Notes: generated from the sequence alone by a model not told the origin. 64,000 nucleotides of DNA from Alphaproteobacteria bacterium (GCA_033762625.1 JANRLI010000003.1:1-64000), one strand, 5' to 3'. Positions 24,124-34,334 are shown, counted from the first letter of the stretch. Numbers and translations are program-made.

Positions 24124-26694
24124 TTATGGTGGCCTGTAGCCATTTAAGGCAGCGAGTGCGGCATTCATATGATCGCCATTGGCTGAAATGGCGGTGTTGA
24201 TTGCGTTGGTCACGTGGGCTGCCATAGCGGGACTTGTGATTTGGTTTCCTAAAGAAGCCCATGCTTCATCAAACTTCACTTTGTCGGGTGATGCAGCTCT
24301 CGCCTTGGTCGCAAGGTCGATAATATCAGGACTGTGATTGCGCGGTGCACCTTTTACAACGGCATCATGGTCAGCCGAAGTTGGCGCTGGCCGTGTAAGT
24401 GAAGGTGGAGTAGGCGCTATCGTAGGCGCCGAGGGGGGGGGAGCCACTGAAGGAGTGGCTGAGGTAGGCGTTACAGTTGAGCTTGGGGTCGGCCCTCGGG
24501 GGGCCGTCATAGATCGGGCATTATTCCCTGCTTGCCCGCTTCGTCCGCCACCTCCGCCACTAGGTGTGTGTCCTGACATTTGCATACCTGCGCTCAGTGC
24601 CGCGCCGCCAAGTGACCCAGCAAAGCTCGACATCATGGCGGAACCCTTTTCAGCAACAGTAATGGTTTGTGCTGCATCGCCCATATTTTCTTCATGGGTG
24701 TTACCGCCGATCCAGCGCGTGGCGTGTTTAGCAAACGTGTCCATCACTTTAAGTGACATATTCAGGCAGGTATAAAGCATCGACACATACATATTGCCGA
24801 ATGCAACCTTCGCAACCACATACATGCCGCCCTTGAACGCGCCTGCGCTGGATGTAATGGCCTGATAGAATGTTGTGACCAAATGTGCCGCGATATTGAA
24901 CAGCAGAATGGATGCGATGAGGCCGAAGATGGTCATCACCGGCCTTAAGAAGGTATGAATAATAATATGGTAGCTCGGCTCCACTTTTTGTCCGCCAAAC
25001 CCTTCACCGTACGGCGTCAGGTAAGCAAGTGCGATCAGCGGTGCGCAAACCAGCGATTCAACAACAAGCGCCAACCATGTCATGACCGATAAAACGAATT
25101 TCATAAATGGCAACATTGGTGTGAAGATACCGATTAAGATACCCATGCTCATCAACGCGCTGGCAAATGCCGATAGTACAGGAATAGCCATCTGCGCCCA
25201 GAACAATCCGGCTTTTGGACCAAACGCCTTACTTTCCTTGCTCGCGACTTGCGATGAATACATGGCGTGTTGCGGTTCATTGACGCCCAAATCCACGGCG
25301 GCGCCCACGCAGTCCAGCGCCGTTCGGATCATCCGGTGGCCTAAATCTACCAACTCCGCAAGCGGGCTGTTTCCTAAATCAATATAGAACGCAACGCTGC
25401 CAGGGGACCAAAGGCCCGATACAACACCCAGCTGATCCATGAATAATAAAAGTAAGTCCACAAATTTACGGCCGGCAACTGTGTTACCGATCATGTTGGA
25501 AACAGCGCCGCCACCTGAAATGTGCGAGGTGTATTTACCGACAATCCATTCCGCCATCTTAAAGAATGCCTGTTGCACAGGTTCAGGACGGATAAGTTCG
25601 GATTTAGGGCCAGTAATAATTGGCAATGTGTCTGTGCCTGAAACGCGGTTACTACCGCCTGCTGCCAATTCAAGGAAGTATGATCCAGCTTCAACCCAGC
25701 CAGCACCCGCAGAACCTGCACCGGAATTCCAACCGCCACTCACCGATTCCAGGGTTCCAAGCGCAAGCGCCAATCCCATTGCAGGCGCAGGGCCGGGGTC
25801 TTGATTATATTCCGATGTTCCTTGCAAGAATTTTGGTGCATAGGATTGCATCTGTTGAATAATTTGTTCGATACCGGCAACACCCGCCGCTGCACCAGGG
25901 CCCATCGCAAAGATAATCACGCTTCCGCATAAGGCTTCGTATTTTTCCGTTCCATATAAAATCGCAGGGCCGTATCCACGGCGTGTAATCATATTCTTTG
26001 CGCCGCCGCTGGTCTTTGACGCATTCAAATTGATAAGGTGCATGCATGCGCCGATTTTTGCAGCTTCACGCGCAATTGCGCCCACATCGGGCATATGCGG
26101 TGTTGGGCTTGTGCCTGCACCAGAACCAGCTTGATCAAGGAATGCCCACCACACGCGGCTCGCCATATTCGAGCCCCATTCAATAACTTGCAGCGTTATG
26201 TATTGCGCGGAATTCAAGCCGGAGGCGAGGGGAACTAGCAAGCCAATCGCAATCACTAAACGAATGGGTGCCCATACCTGATTGGTACGCTTACCACCAA
26301 TCACGCCTTGGTGTGCCGTTTCACCGGTCATCACCAACAGGTGATATAAAAGAATAACACTTGCAACAATCAGCAATGCGTTGCTGTAAATGCCCAGCGC
26401 GTTACGAAGCGCTGCTGCGTATTGCATTGATGAACCAGGGTCAGCAATCGGGCCGGCGCCATTGCCGCGGAACATTTGTACCCAGCCGCTACCCGAACCG
26501 TTATCCGCGTCAAAAATCTGCGCTTCAGCAGGTGATGGGGTGATACAGAAAACTGCGAGTAAGAAAACAATCGCGGTGATAAATTTGGAGAATGAAATTT
26601 TAGAGCGTGCAACACCGTGCGCATTTAACGCGCCTAACATCTTGCTTTCACCAGCAAGTCCGGATGTTTCAAAACCACTGCTCAGTTGCATCAT
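24124..26694 (-). CDS. DotA/TraY-family inner-membrane protein (paralogue 1)
   Basis: DotA of the Legionella Dot/Icm system and TraY of IncI plasmids are polytopic inner-membrane proteins of type IVB secretion. This 856-residue protein has a signal-like segment (about 32-58, ending AEA), the conserved N-terminal block (about 95-185: YSNALLIVASVILLYHL, VWAPIRLVIAIGLLVP, LNSAQYITLQ), a long periplasmic domain, and a C-terminal membrane block (about 495-655) ending in the hallmark RWIGGNTHEE at 660-669. A Gly/Pro/Ser/Thr-rich tail of about 170 residues follows, absent from classical DotA cores. No other recognisable Dot/Icm gene is nearby. It shares an upstream element with paralogue 2. Confidence 0.8.
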   Translation of the reverse strand: MMQLSSGFETSGLAGESKMLGALNAHGVARSKISFSKFITAIVFLLAVFCITPSPAEAQIFDADNGSGSGWVQMFRGNGAGPIADPGSSMQYAAALRNALGIYSNALLIVASVILLYHLLVMTGETAHQGVIGGKRTNQVWAPIRLVIAIGLLVPLASGLNSAQYITLQVIEWGSNMASRVWWAFLDQAGSGAGTSPTPHMPDVGAIAREAAKIGACMHLINLNASKTSGGAKNMITRRGYGPAILYGTEKYEALCGSVIIFAMGPGAAAGVAGIEQIIQQMQSYAPKFLQGTSEYNQDPGPAPAMGLALALGTLESVSGGWNSGAGSAGAGWVEAGSYFLELAAGGSNRVSGTDTLPIITGPKSELIRPEPVQQAFFKMAEWIVGKYTSHISGGGAVSNMIGNTVAGRKFVDLLLLFMDQLGVVSGLWSPGSVAFYIDLGNSPLAELVDLGHRMIRTALDCVGAAVDLGVNEPQHAMYSSQVASKESKAFGPKAGLFWAQMAIPVLSAFASALMSMGILIGIFTPMLPFMKFVLSVMTWLALVVESLVCAPLIALAYLTPYGEGFGGQKVEPSYHIIIHTFLRPVMTIFGLIASILLFNIAAHLVTTFYQAITSSAGAFKGGMYVVAKVAFGNMYVSMLYTCLNMSLKVMDTFAKHATRWIGGNTHEENMGDAAQTITVAEKGSAMMSSFAGSLGGAALSAGMQMSGHTPSGGGGGRSGQAGNNARSMTAPRGPTPSSTVTPTSATPSVAPPPSAPTIAPTPPSLTRPAPTSADHDAVVKGAPRNHSPDIIDLATKARAASPDKVKFDEAWASLGNQITSPAMAAHVTNAINTAISANGDHMNAALAALNGYRPP

Positions 26695-26806
26695 CTTTTT
26701 TTCTAATATTACAGAACAACTTCAGCGCATTAGGCATGGTCAGACTCATGCAAAAGTCGGCAAAGGGTTCCTTATCCCAAAAGATTAAAGGACAATAGTT
26801 GATGAG

Positions 26807-26842
26807 GGTTTAATTCTGAATGGCAAGGTTAACGAAGTGTAA
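26807..26842 (-). promoter_or_regulatory. conserved upstream element of DotA-like gene 1
   Basis: On the plus strand AATGGCAAGGTTAACGAA with a following GTAA, preceded by TTAATT, matches the region before the second DotA-like gene in about 30 of 35 positions with one gap. On the minus strand it reads TTCGTTAACC, close to a CtrA half-site (TTAACCAT), but with CTT in place of CAT. It lies about 115-150 bp before the start codon. Confidence 0.5.
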
Positions 26843-26894
26843 AGAAAAACAGCCTTTTGCAGCCGTTTATGTCTTTAAATCAATTGCGTTCGGT

Positions 26895-27749
26895 TTAAGG
26901 GGTGCGGAACCGCTGCATTTGGTCTCTATTTTGACCAACACGTATTTCAGATGGAACGGTTTTGCTCGGATCTGCCGGATCCTTGATTTGAACAATCAAC
27001 GTATCCGCAGCGGCAAGGGAAGCGGTGCTTGGCAGGGTAACTGCCTGACCATTGGCTGTGATTTGTGCCGTCAAAGGGAAGCTTGACTCAATAACAGGTC
27101 TGCCGCTTGCGGTTACAATTACGCCGCCTTGCCGACGATAGGTATTCACGATAACCGTAGCCTGATCGGTGGCTGTTCCGTTTGGTGCAATAGTTGCCCC
27201 TTCGCACTTCACTTCTAATCCGCTAAACGGGGCACCGCTTGGCGCGCTAAGGGGCGCAAGTCCGTTTGCTTCGCACACATCGTTTGGCCAAATTTGCGTT
27301 CTGCTGAGTGTTGCTGTACTGGAAGGCGTAGATGATGGCGTACCAAGCGTTCCAGTGGGGGTTGATTGTTCCGCAGCAATGCGCTCGCGAACCATTCTTT
27401 TAATGTCATCATCACTCAAAGTTGGATTTGCATCGCGAATTTCTCTTTCAATTTCTCTTGATCGGGTAATAGCTTGAAGACGTCTCGCTTCTTGCTCTCG
27501 CAGCGTGTTGACACCTTCATCAGTCCGGATCAGGTCATCTTGTTCCTTTTTTTGATTTACCTGGTCAATTTCTGTTTGGCGCTTCCTGTCTTCAGGTGAT
27601 GTACCGCCATAACGCCATGCGCCATAGATTGCCGAAACGGCTAAAGCACCGTAACCCAGTGTCTTACCGATGACCTTGCCGGTTCCTATCAGTAAGCGGT
27701 GATACCAAGTCCTTACAACTGGAAGATCTTTAGCTTTTTCTACGCCCAT
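26895..27749 (-). CDS. membrane-anchored coiled-coil protein of the DotA-like region
   Basis: No family is recognised. The ATG at 27749 has GGGA upstream and is preferred over a TTG 12 bp earlier, giving 284 residues. A short N-terminus precedes one membrane helix (about 25-44, LGYGALAVSAIYGAWRY). A highly charged region follows (about 48-130, Glu/Arg/Gln-rich, likely coiled coil), then a linker TPTGTLGTPSSTPSST, and a C-terminal beta-rich domain with two cysteines (VCEANG, VKCEG) that could form a disulfide. The topology suggests a periplasmic C-terminal domain. It lies upstream of DotA-like gene 1 in the same direction, separated by that gene's own control element. Confidence 0.65.
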   Translation of the reverse strand: MGVEKAKDLPVVRTWYHRLLIGTGKVIGKTLGYGALAVSAIYGAWRYGGTSPEDRKRQTEIDQVNQKKEQDDLIRTDEGVNTLREQEARRLQAITRSREIEREIRDANPTLSDDDIKRMVRERIAAEQSTPTGTLGTPSSTPSSTATLSRTQIWPNDVCEANGLAPLSAPSGAPFSGLEVKCEGATIAPNGTATDQATVIVNTYRRQGGVIVTASGRPVIESSFPLTAQITANGQAVTLPSTASLAAADTLIVQIKDPADPSKTVPSEIRVGQNRDQMQRFRTP

Positions 27750-27888
27750 GGGTTTTCCCAAAATTTCATTAAATATGCTTAATCAATATAGGCGCTAAAT
27801 CATAAAATATCGTGAACTATGTCGTATTATCGCGTTTAAAAAAAGTTAATTATAATAATTTTAAGCCATTTATTAGCATAATCTCAGC

Positions 27889-28482
27889 ATGGGATTTTGG
27901 ACTGACGCATTAGATGTCGTAAGCTTTGGCGCGGTTAGTGATTGGCAAAAGGGCAATAGGCTGCTTGCCATTGCTAAAGGCGCGTCCGCTATATTGTTGG
28001 TCGCGGGTACTGTTATGCTAGCTACAGGTGCAGCGCCTGTGATAGCTGGAGTTGCTATTACCGGAAAGATGGTGCTGGCCGCCTCTACGGCAATTGGTGT
28101 TGGTGTGGCGATCCGAGAAGACTTACCTGAATTCATTCAAAATGTTAGAGATGGGTTTAATGAGGTTTTTAACGATCAGGCGAACCCAAATGGTTCGCAG
28201 CGCAAAAATGATAGAACCAGCGAGCTCACGCCATCGTCTGCCCCTACGTCCGTTGCTGTATCTGCTACCGCTAGTCCATCTGCTAGTTTGGCAGCAGCCC
28301 CATCGTCTGCTCCGTCATACGTTGCCGTGGATACAACCCGCTTGGCAAGTATTGAACAACCAGCAGATCAGACACCGTCTTCCACGCCATCCTCAGCGCC
28401 AACATCTGCGCCTCGTAATCAGGAAGTAGTTGCTCACGCAATGCCAAGCAAAGCACCTGCTGCTGTATCTGCTGTGGTATAA
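27889..28482 (+). CDS. small membrane protein with Ser/Pro/Ala-rich tail
   Basis: No family is recognised. The 197 residues contain a hydrophobic hairpin (about 28-82: AILLVAGTVMLATGAAPVIAG and MVLAASTAIGVGVAI), a short charged stretch (REDLPEFIQNVRDGFNEVF), and a low-complexity tail from about 112 made of Ser, Pro, Ala, Thr and Val (SSAPTS, PSSAPS, TPSSTPSSAPTSAP). The tail closely resembles the linker in the divergent neighbour at 26895-27749 and the tail of DotA-like protein 1. A TATAAT lies about 33 bp before the ATG, but no good Shine-Dalgarno is visible. It is the only plus-strand gene within the DotA-like region. Confidence 0.6.
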   Translation: MGFWTDALDVVSFGAVSDWQKGNRLLAIAKGASAILLVAGTVMLATGAAPVIAGVAITGKMVLAASTAIGVGVAIREDLPEFIQNVRDGFNEVFNDQANPNGSQRKNDRTSELTPSSAPTSVAVSATASPSASLAAAPSSAPSYVAVDTTRLASIEQPADQTPSSTPSSAPTSAPRNQEVVAHAMPSKAPAAVSAVV

Positions 28483-28511
28483 TTTTAGATAAGCAAGTTT
28501 ATTGTGATGCG

Positions 28512-31430
28512 TTATGCTGATGTAATGCTGTTTCGTGCCTGATGACCAGCAACAATTGCACCGTCTTCATCATTTGGATTGCTGCGCAAGTGTGCCTCTA
28601 TGGCGTTACGCGCTGCTGATTCATGCGCAGAACTTGCAAAGTCACCCATCGCTCTAACGCTTGCAAGTACAGTGGCAATTCGTGCTTGCGTTACGCCTGA
28701 TGATGCGACGGTTTGCTGCGTTGTTGAGGCAGGCGCTGCAATGGTTGCCGTTGTTCTTCCTGCATCTGGTGCTATTGGCTGGTTAAATGTCTGCGCCGCA
28801 ACAACTGGCCGTGTTGCACTGCTGCCATCACCTGCTACCGCTCCCGCTGTAGCATCTTGCTGGCCTGTGCCACCCGCTACCTGGGTATGAGCTGTTGGAG
28901 TGTTGTCGCCATCTAGCGCTGCGCCATGTGGTGCAGCTGCATCGTCGGTATGGCTAACCAACTGGTTCTCCGCGCCGCCCCGAGGTGATCTTGGGCCGGG
29001 GCCTCGTGGCATGTTATCGCTGGTGCTACCGGTGCCGTTTGAACCTCTGTTGCCGTTTAATGCAGCTAACATATTGTTGTGCTGAGTGTTAGCTTTGTTG
29101 CTTGCTTTACGCGAAGCATTTGCTTCAAGAGATTTCTGTATCGGTGCCAAGAAGTTTTGCGGCAGGTTTTGCAAATTGTTCAACAATTGGCCACCACCCA
29201 CTGCGGTTGCAATGCCCATAAATCCTTGATGATCATCATAGCTTTCTTCGCTTGCGCTGCCGCCCATCCATCTCAGTGCATGTTTTGGAATATGCTCGAT
29301 CATCTTGAATGAAATATTCGCGGCCGAATAAATCAATCCAACATACATTACACTATAAACAAGTTTTTGCATGAACTGCATCGCGCTACCGACTTCATTT
29401 TTATAAACCGAACCTGCGGCATCATAAAAGGCAGCGTTGAGGAACTTTGCGGTGACATAAAACAATACCATCGCGCACATCAAACCAAACAGGCAAAGAA
29501 TAGGGCGCAGGAATAGCTGGAAAATAAGAAAGATCGCATTGCGCGTATTAGGCCCTGTAAACCCTTCACCCTTTGGTGTTAAGAACGCAAGCGCCATAAA
29601 TGGAACCAAAATCATCGCTTCGATCAAACTGCCAAGCCATGTCAGGATAGAGAAGAAGAACCGCGTAAATGGGAACATCGGCACAATGTAGGCAAGCAAT
29701 ACGCCTGCCAGAAAGAATAAGGTTGCAATCATCATCAGCAGTGCCGACAGGGCCGCAATACCTGCGCCAAGCACTTTTCCTACGCCGCCAAATCCCCCTA
29801 ATAACGCACCGCCGCCGGATGCCAGAATGGCATAACTTACGTAGTTAAGTGCCAGCTTGATTTTTTTGTGGCCCAATGCTGCGATTTCACCAAACGGGTT
29901 TGTACTTGCGCCCAAATCACCAAACGCTTTAAGCTTATCTTTGTCCCACAATCCAACATAAACCGCAGCCTTGTCCAGGAACTTGAAAATTTCTTCAGCA
30001 GGATCTGTTACGATGTTCTGAACAAAGGTTTTCAAGAAATCTAAAAAGCTTTGGTTTTCGCTGGTGGCGGTCATCGACGCTCTGGTTGGTGTTGCGCCGC
30101 CATCTTGCGGGCGCGCAGCTGTATCAAGATAAGTCATCAGTTCCTGGTAACCTGCAAAGGCTGAAGGATAATTTTTAAACACATCCAGATTTGGCCCGAT
30201 GGCTGTTGGGATGCTTAATGCACCGTTGATGAGTTGGCCTTCTGCTCTTGTAATATCCAGAAAGTATGTTCCAGCAGATGTCCAGCCCTGCTTTCCTGCG
30301 GCTTCTTGGATCTTGTTGGTAATGGCAGTCATGGCCTGTTTGACTTGCGTGTTTGAATTATTTACGCGGTCGGTGACTTGCTGCTGAAAGCTGTTGATGA
30401 TGCTATCCAAATATTCGCTGCGTGGTCGTGGTAATGTGCGGCCGCTTGGCAAGAAAGGCTGAATAATATTGCTTACCTCGGTTGCAATTTGACCCTCGGT
30501 GCTTATAAAATCATCCCGGTTACTGTTAGCATACTGTATGTAAATCCGATCGATCTCATCGTTAAATCCTACTTGTTGCAGGGGCACGTTGTATCGAATT
30601 ACGCCGCAGATATCTTTGTTGATTTTATTTCTGAAGATATATCGCGCTGAAGTTTCATCAGGAACATAATCGCCCCTGACAATATCATCCGGCATCCCCA
30701 GTTTTGCGGCATAGAAATTGATAAAGCCTTTGCACGCATAAATTTTGAATGTGGTATATGCAAGATCTTTGACGCGTGGCGGTGGCGGAACAGTAAGTGT
30801 ATCGTTTTCTGCTAGCTTGGCGGTAAACACTTTCCAGCCTTGGCTTGCCATGCCCGAGCCCCATTTTGCAACTTGCAAAACAATAAGCTGTCCTGAATTT
30901 AATCCGCCTTCATTCGGAATTGGAACAAGGAGGCCGATTGCAAATACCAATCGTATAGGTGCCCACAATTTATTCGTATCCTTGCCGCCGACCTGTCCTG
31001 TCTGCGCGCTTTCTGCTGTCATCTGTACAAGTTCAAAAAGCAGTTTGATGGATGCGATGATCAGCAACGCATTGCTGAAAAATTCCATCATTGCACGCAG
31101 CGCTTTAAGCGCAGGCGTCTGTGCTTCTGGCGCAGTGGGTGCCCCATTTTTATAATACGTTACGGTGTTGTCATTGACTTGAAATAAAAAGCCGATAACG
31201 CGGCAGCCCCAATCAAGCTCGCCAAGGCAATCGAACATGCCTGTTCCTGGTCCTGTGCCCGTATAAGGGGGTGCCGCTTGCGCATTTAAAGGGGCGAAAC
31301 TGAGCATCGCCAAAAAGAAGAACGGAAGCAGTTTAAGGGAGGCGCCCGATAATCCGTGAGCCGACCCGCGAGCTAATGCGAGCGAAGCAGCGCGGTGTTT
31401 GAGCGAGAAAATCTTAAAGAAGCTTTTCAT
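28512..31430 (-). CDS. DotA/TraY-family inner-membrane protein (paralogue 2)
   Basis: The 972-residue protein has the same plan as the paralogue 2 kb away. A signal peptide (about 30-53, ending AQA) precedes the conserved block (about 115-200: FFSNALLIIASIKLLFEL, LWAPIRLVFAIGLLVP, LNSGQLIVLQ), a periplasmic domain of about 300 residues, the multi-helix C-terminal block, and RWMGGSASEES with W721. The roughly 225-residue tail is rich in Asn, Gly, Ser, Thr and Ala and ends with a short helical segment, as in paralogue 1. The two proteins are clearly homologous but differ greatly in the periplasmic domain, so the duplication is old. It converges with the small plus-strand gene and is divergent from alaS. 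Confidence 0.8.
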   Translation of the reverse strand: MKSFFKIFSLKHRAASLALARGSAHGLSGASLKLLPFFFLAMLSFAPLNAQAAPPYTGTGPGTGMFDCLGELDWGCRVIGFLFQVNDNTVTYYKNGAPTAPEAQTPALKALRAMMEFFSNALLIIASIKLLFELVQMTAESAQTGQVGGKDTNKLWAPIRLVFAIGLLVPIPNEGGLNSGQLIVLQVAKWGSGMASQGWKVFTAKLAENDTLTVPPPPRVKDLAYTTFKIYACKGFINFYAAKLGMPDDIVRGDYVPDETSARYIFRNKINKDICGVIRYNVPLQQVGFNDEIDRIYIQYANSNRDDFISTEGQIATEVSNIIQPFLPSGRTLPRPRSEYLDSIINSFQQQVTDRVNNSNTQVKQAMTAITNKIQEAAGKQGWTSAGTYFLDITRAEGQLINGALSIPTAIGPNLDVFKNYPSAFAGYQELMTYLDTAARPQDGGATPTRASMTATSENQSFLDFLKTFVQNIVTDPAEEIFKFLDKAAVYVGLWDKDKLKAFGDLGASTNPFGEIAALGHKKIKLALNYVSYAILASGGGALLGGFGGVGKVLGAGIAALSALLMMIATLFFLAGVLLAYIVPMFPFTRFFFSILTWLGSLIEAMILVPFMALAFLTPKGEGFTGPNTRNAIFLIFQLFLRPILCLFGLMCAMVLFYVTAKFLNAAFYDAAGSVYKNEVGSAMQFMQKLVYSVMYVGLIYSAANISFKMIEHIPKHALRWMGGSASEESYDDHQGFMGIATAVGGGQLLNNLQNLPQNFLAPIQKSLEANASRKASNKANTQHNNMLAALNGNRGSNGTGSTSDNMPRGPGPRSPRGGAENQLVSHTDDAAAPHGAALDGDNTPTAHTQVAGGTGQQDATAGAVAGDGSSATRPVVAAQTFNQPIAPDAGRTTATIAAPASTTQQTVASSGVTQARIATVLASVRAMGDFASSAHESAARNAIEAHLRSNPNDEDGAIVAGHQARNSITSA

Positions 31431-31477
31431 GTACTTAGTGTATCACGCAAGTTTTGAAAGTATTCTTGTATACTTGC

Positions 31478-31519
31478 ATTATAAGGTTAATTATTAATGG
31501 TATGGTTAACGAAAGGTAA
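31478..31519 (-). promoter_or_regulatory. promoter of DotA-like gene 2 with CtrA-like element
   Basis: On the minus strand a perfect TATAAT (31483-31478) lies about 50 bp before the start codon. The -35 region is occupied by the element TTCGTTAACCATACCATTAA, which includes the exact CtrA half-site TTAACCAT (31509-31502). An AAGTAT/ATACTT inverted repeat (31458-31475) lies just downstream of the -10. Activators of the OmpR/CtrA class typically bind over the -35, so the geometry fits. Confidence 0.5.
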
Positions 31520-31673
31520 CCTAAAAACCAAAGTAGTTGTTGATAACAAGCCCTCCCATAAAAGGGGCTGTCGTTGCCATAATCTCTCTAAATACCTATA
31601 GCGCAATGGAAATTAGACAATAAGATAAGCGCTCCACCTTTTAAGTACCGCAAACTCTCAGGCGTTTTATTAC

Positions 31674-34334
31674 ATGAAAACCTTAACGGATATCCGCACC
31701 ACTTTTTTAGATACGTTCAAAAGCGCTAACCACAGCGTGGTGGAATCAAGCCCGCTTGTGCCGCGTAACGACCCGACCTTGATGTTCACCAATTCGGGCA
31801 TGGTGCAATTCAAAAATATTTTTACTGGCGCGGAAACGCGGCCCTATACCCGCGCAACCACCGCACAAAAATGTGTGAGAGCAGGTGGAAAACACAATGA
31901 CTTAGAGAATGTCGGTTACACAGCGCGCCATCATACCTTCTTTGAAATGCTCGGTAATTTTTCATTCGGCGATTATTTTAAAGATGTTGCAATCGAACTT
32001 GCGTGGAATCTCATCACCAAAGAATACGGCCTGCCAAAAGAAAAACTATTGGTAACGGTGTTTGCCGATGATGATCAGGCAGCGGGCTATTGGAAAAAAA
32101 TTGCGGGCTTATCGGATGATAAAATCATTCGCATTCCTACATCCGATAACTTCTGGCAAATGGGTGATACTGGCCCATGTGGTCCTTGCTCTGAAATTTT
32201 TTATGATCACGGGCCAAAGGTTGCTGGCGGCCCGCCAGGAAGCGCAGACCAAGACGGCGATCGTTTCATCGAAATCTGGAATTTGGTGTTCATGCAATAT
32301 GAACAATTGGAACCGGGTAAACGTATTCCGCTTCCTAAACCTTCCATCGATACCGGCATGGGGTTGGAGCGTTTGGCTGCCGTATTGCAAGGCGTTCATT
32401 CAAATTATGAAACCGATTTGTTTATGGCGCTAATTAATCTCTCTGCCGACTTAACCAAGGTAAAACCTGAAGGCGCATCACTCGCATCGCACCGCGTGAT
32501 TGCCGACCATTTACGCGCATCATCTTTCTTGATTGCGGATGGTGTTATGCCGGGCAATGAAGGCCGCGGCTATGTGCTCCGCCGTATCATGCGCCGTGCC
32601 ATGCGTCATGCGCATATTCTTGGCGCAAAAGAACCCCTCATGTATCGCTTGCTGCCGGAATTGGTGAAGTTGATGGGCGCGGCATATCCTGAACTCATCC
32701 GCGCGCAGCCACTTATTTCCGAAACATTGAAACTTGAGGAAACGCGCTTCAAACAGACATTGGATAGGGGCCTGAAGCTTCTTGAAGAAGAGGCGATGAA
32801 GCTTTCTGGCAAGCCGTTGGCCGGTGATGTTGCATTCAAGCTTTATGATACCTATGGCTTCCCGCTCGATCTAACGCAGGATGTTTTGCGCGGCAAAAAC
32901 CTTACGGTAGATACTGAAGGCTTTAATGCAGCAATGGAACGCCAAAAAGCCGAAGCACGTAAAAGCTGGGCGGGTTCGGGTGATGCGGCCACATCGCGTA
33001 TCTGGTTTGAATTGCGCGAAGAAATCGGTGCAACGGAGTTCCTTGGTTATTCAACAGAAAAGGCGGAAGGTCAGGTCAAAGCGATTGTTATTGATGGCAA
33101 AAAAGCACAAAGTGCAAATGCCGGCCAAAAAGTTTCAATTGTTATCAATCAAACACCGTTCTACGGCGAATCTGGCGGGCAGGTGGGTGATACCGGCGTT
33201 ATGACGCTTGGTGATACTGTTATCCGTGTCGATGACACCAAAAAAGAAGCGGGCGATGTGCTTGTACATCACGGTGTTGTTGAAAAAGGTAACGTGAAAA
33301 TTGGCGATGGTTTAAACCTGCTGGTTAATCATGAACGCCGTTCCGCTATTCGCGCTAACCACTCCGCGACCCATTTGATGCATGAAGCTTTGCGCCGTGT
33401 ACTGGGTGAACATGTGAGCCAAAAAGGTTCACAAGTTACACCTGACAGACTTCGCTTTGACTTCAGCCATTCGGTGAGCATGACTGCGGAGCAGCGCAAA
33501 GCCGTTGAAGATATGGTCAATGACCGCATCCGCGCAAATGAGGAAGTGATAACCCGTATCCTCACGCCCGATGAAGCGATGAAAGAAGGCGCGATGGCCT
33601 TGTTTGGCGAAAAGTATGATGACGAAGTGCGTGTGCTTAGCATGGGCGGCTTTGAAGAAGGAAAAACAAAACAATTCTCGATGGAGCTATGTGGCGGTAC
33701 GCACGTAAAACGTACAGGTGATATTGGCCTCTTTAAAATCATCAGCGAAAGTGCCGTAGCTGCCGGTATCCGCCGTGTGGAAGCGGTAACAGGCATCGGT
33801 GCGCTTGCATATTTCAATGAGCAGGAACGCGTGGTGCAGCAAGCTGCGGAAGCCTTGCGCGTCAATGCGGGCGATGTTGCAACGCGCATCGCATCACTGG
33901 TTGAAGATTATAAGAAGATTGAGAAAGAATTATCGAATGTGAAGCGTCAGGCACTCATTGGTGGTGAGACTGCTGGAGAAAAAGCCAATAAAAAAATTGG
34001 TGATATCACGTATGTGCCAAGAATTATGAATGATGTTGCGCCTAAAGATCTTAAATCACTCGTTGATGCGCTAAAGCAGCAGCGGAAAGAAAAATCCGTG
34101 ATTGTTCTGCTGTCTTCATTTGAAGGCAAAGTGAATGTCGTTGTTGGCGTTACTGAAGACATGACAGGCCAAGTAAACGCAGTAAATGTTGTGAAGCAAG
34201 CCGTGCAGATTTTAGGTGGTACAGGCGGCGGTGGGCGTCCTGATATGGCACAAGGCGGAGGTTCTGATCCAAATAAAATGTCAGAAGCGATTTCGGCTAT
34301 CGAAGATGGCTTGAAAAAGTTGACAGCAGCTTAA
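31674..34334 (+). CDS. alaS: alanyl-tRNA synthetase
   Basis: AlaS charges tRNA-Ala and edits mischarged Ser and Gly. The 886 residues include the class II catalytic core ([43 protein letters not shown]), the editing domain with HSATH and CGGTH zinc/active-site motifs, and the C-terminal oligomerisation/C-Ala domain ending in [13 protein letters not shown]. The length is typical. Its stop overlaps the stop of the convergent DUF2125 gene by 4 bp, leaving no room for a terminator. Confidence 0.98.
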   Translation: MKTLTDIRTTFLDTFKSANHSVVESSPLVPRNDPTLMFTNSGMVQFKNIFTGAETRPYTRATTAQKCVRAGGKHNDLENVGYTARHHTFFEMLGNFSFGDYFKDVAIELAWNLITKEYGLPKEKLLVTVFADDDQAAGYWKKIAGLSDDKIIRIPTSDNFWQMGDTGPCGPCSEIFYDHGPKVAGGPPGSADQDGDRFIEIWNLVFMQYEQLEPGKRIPLPKPSIDTGMGLERLAAVLQGVHSNYETDLFMALINLSADLTKVKPEGASLASHRVIADHLRASSFLIADGVMPGNEGRGYVLRRIMRRAMRHAHILGAKEPLMYRLLPELVKLMGAAYPELIRAQPLISETLKLEETRFKQTLDRGLKLLEEEAMKLSGKPLAGDVAFKLYDTYGFPLDLTQDVLRGKNLTVDTEGFNAAMERQKAEARKSWAGSGDAATSRIWFELREEIGATEFLGYSTEKAEGQVKAIVIDGKKAQSANAGQKVSIVINQTPFYGESGGQVGDTGVMTLGDTVIRVDDTKKEAGDVLVHHGVVEKGNVKIGDGLNLLVNHERRSAIRANHSATHLMHEALRRVLGEHVSQKGSQVTPDRLRFDFSHSVSMTAEQRKAVEDMVNDRIRANEEVITRILTPDEAMKEGAMALFGEKYDDEVRVLSMGGFEEGKTKQFSMELCGGTHVKRTGDIGLFKIISESAVAAGIRRVEAVTGIGALAYFNEQERVVQQAAEALRVNAGDVATRIASLVEDYKKIEKELSNVKRQALIGGETAGEKANKKIGDITYVPRIMNDVAPKDLKSLVDALKQQRKEKSVIVLLSSFEGKVNVVVGVTEDMTGQVNAVNVVKQAVQILGGTGGGGRPDMAQGGGSDPNKMSEAISAIEDGLKKLTAA

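Noticed and set aside
27828-27888. Strong promoter for the small plus-strand DotA-region gene
   Set aside because: TATAAT at 27851-27856 is present, but no -35 hexamer at proper spacing and the area is AT-rich enough for chance matches.
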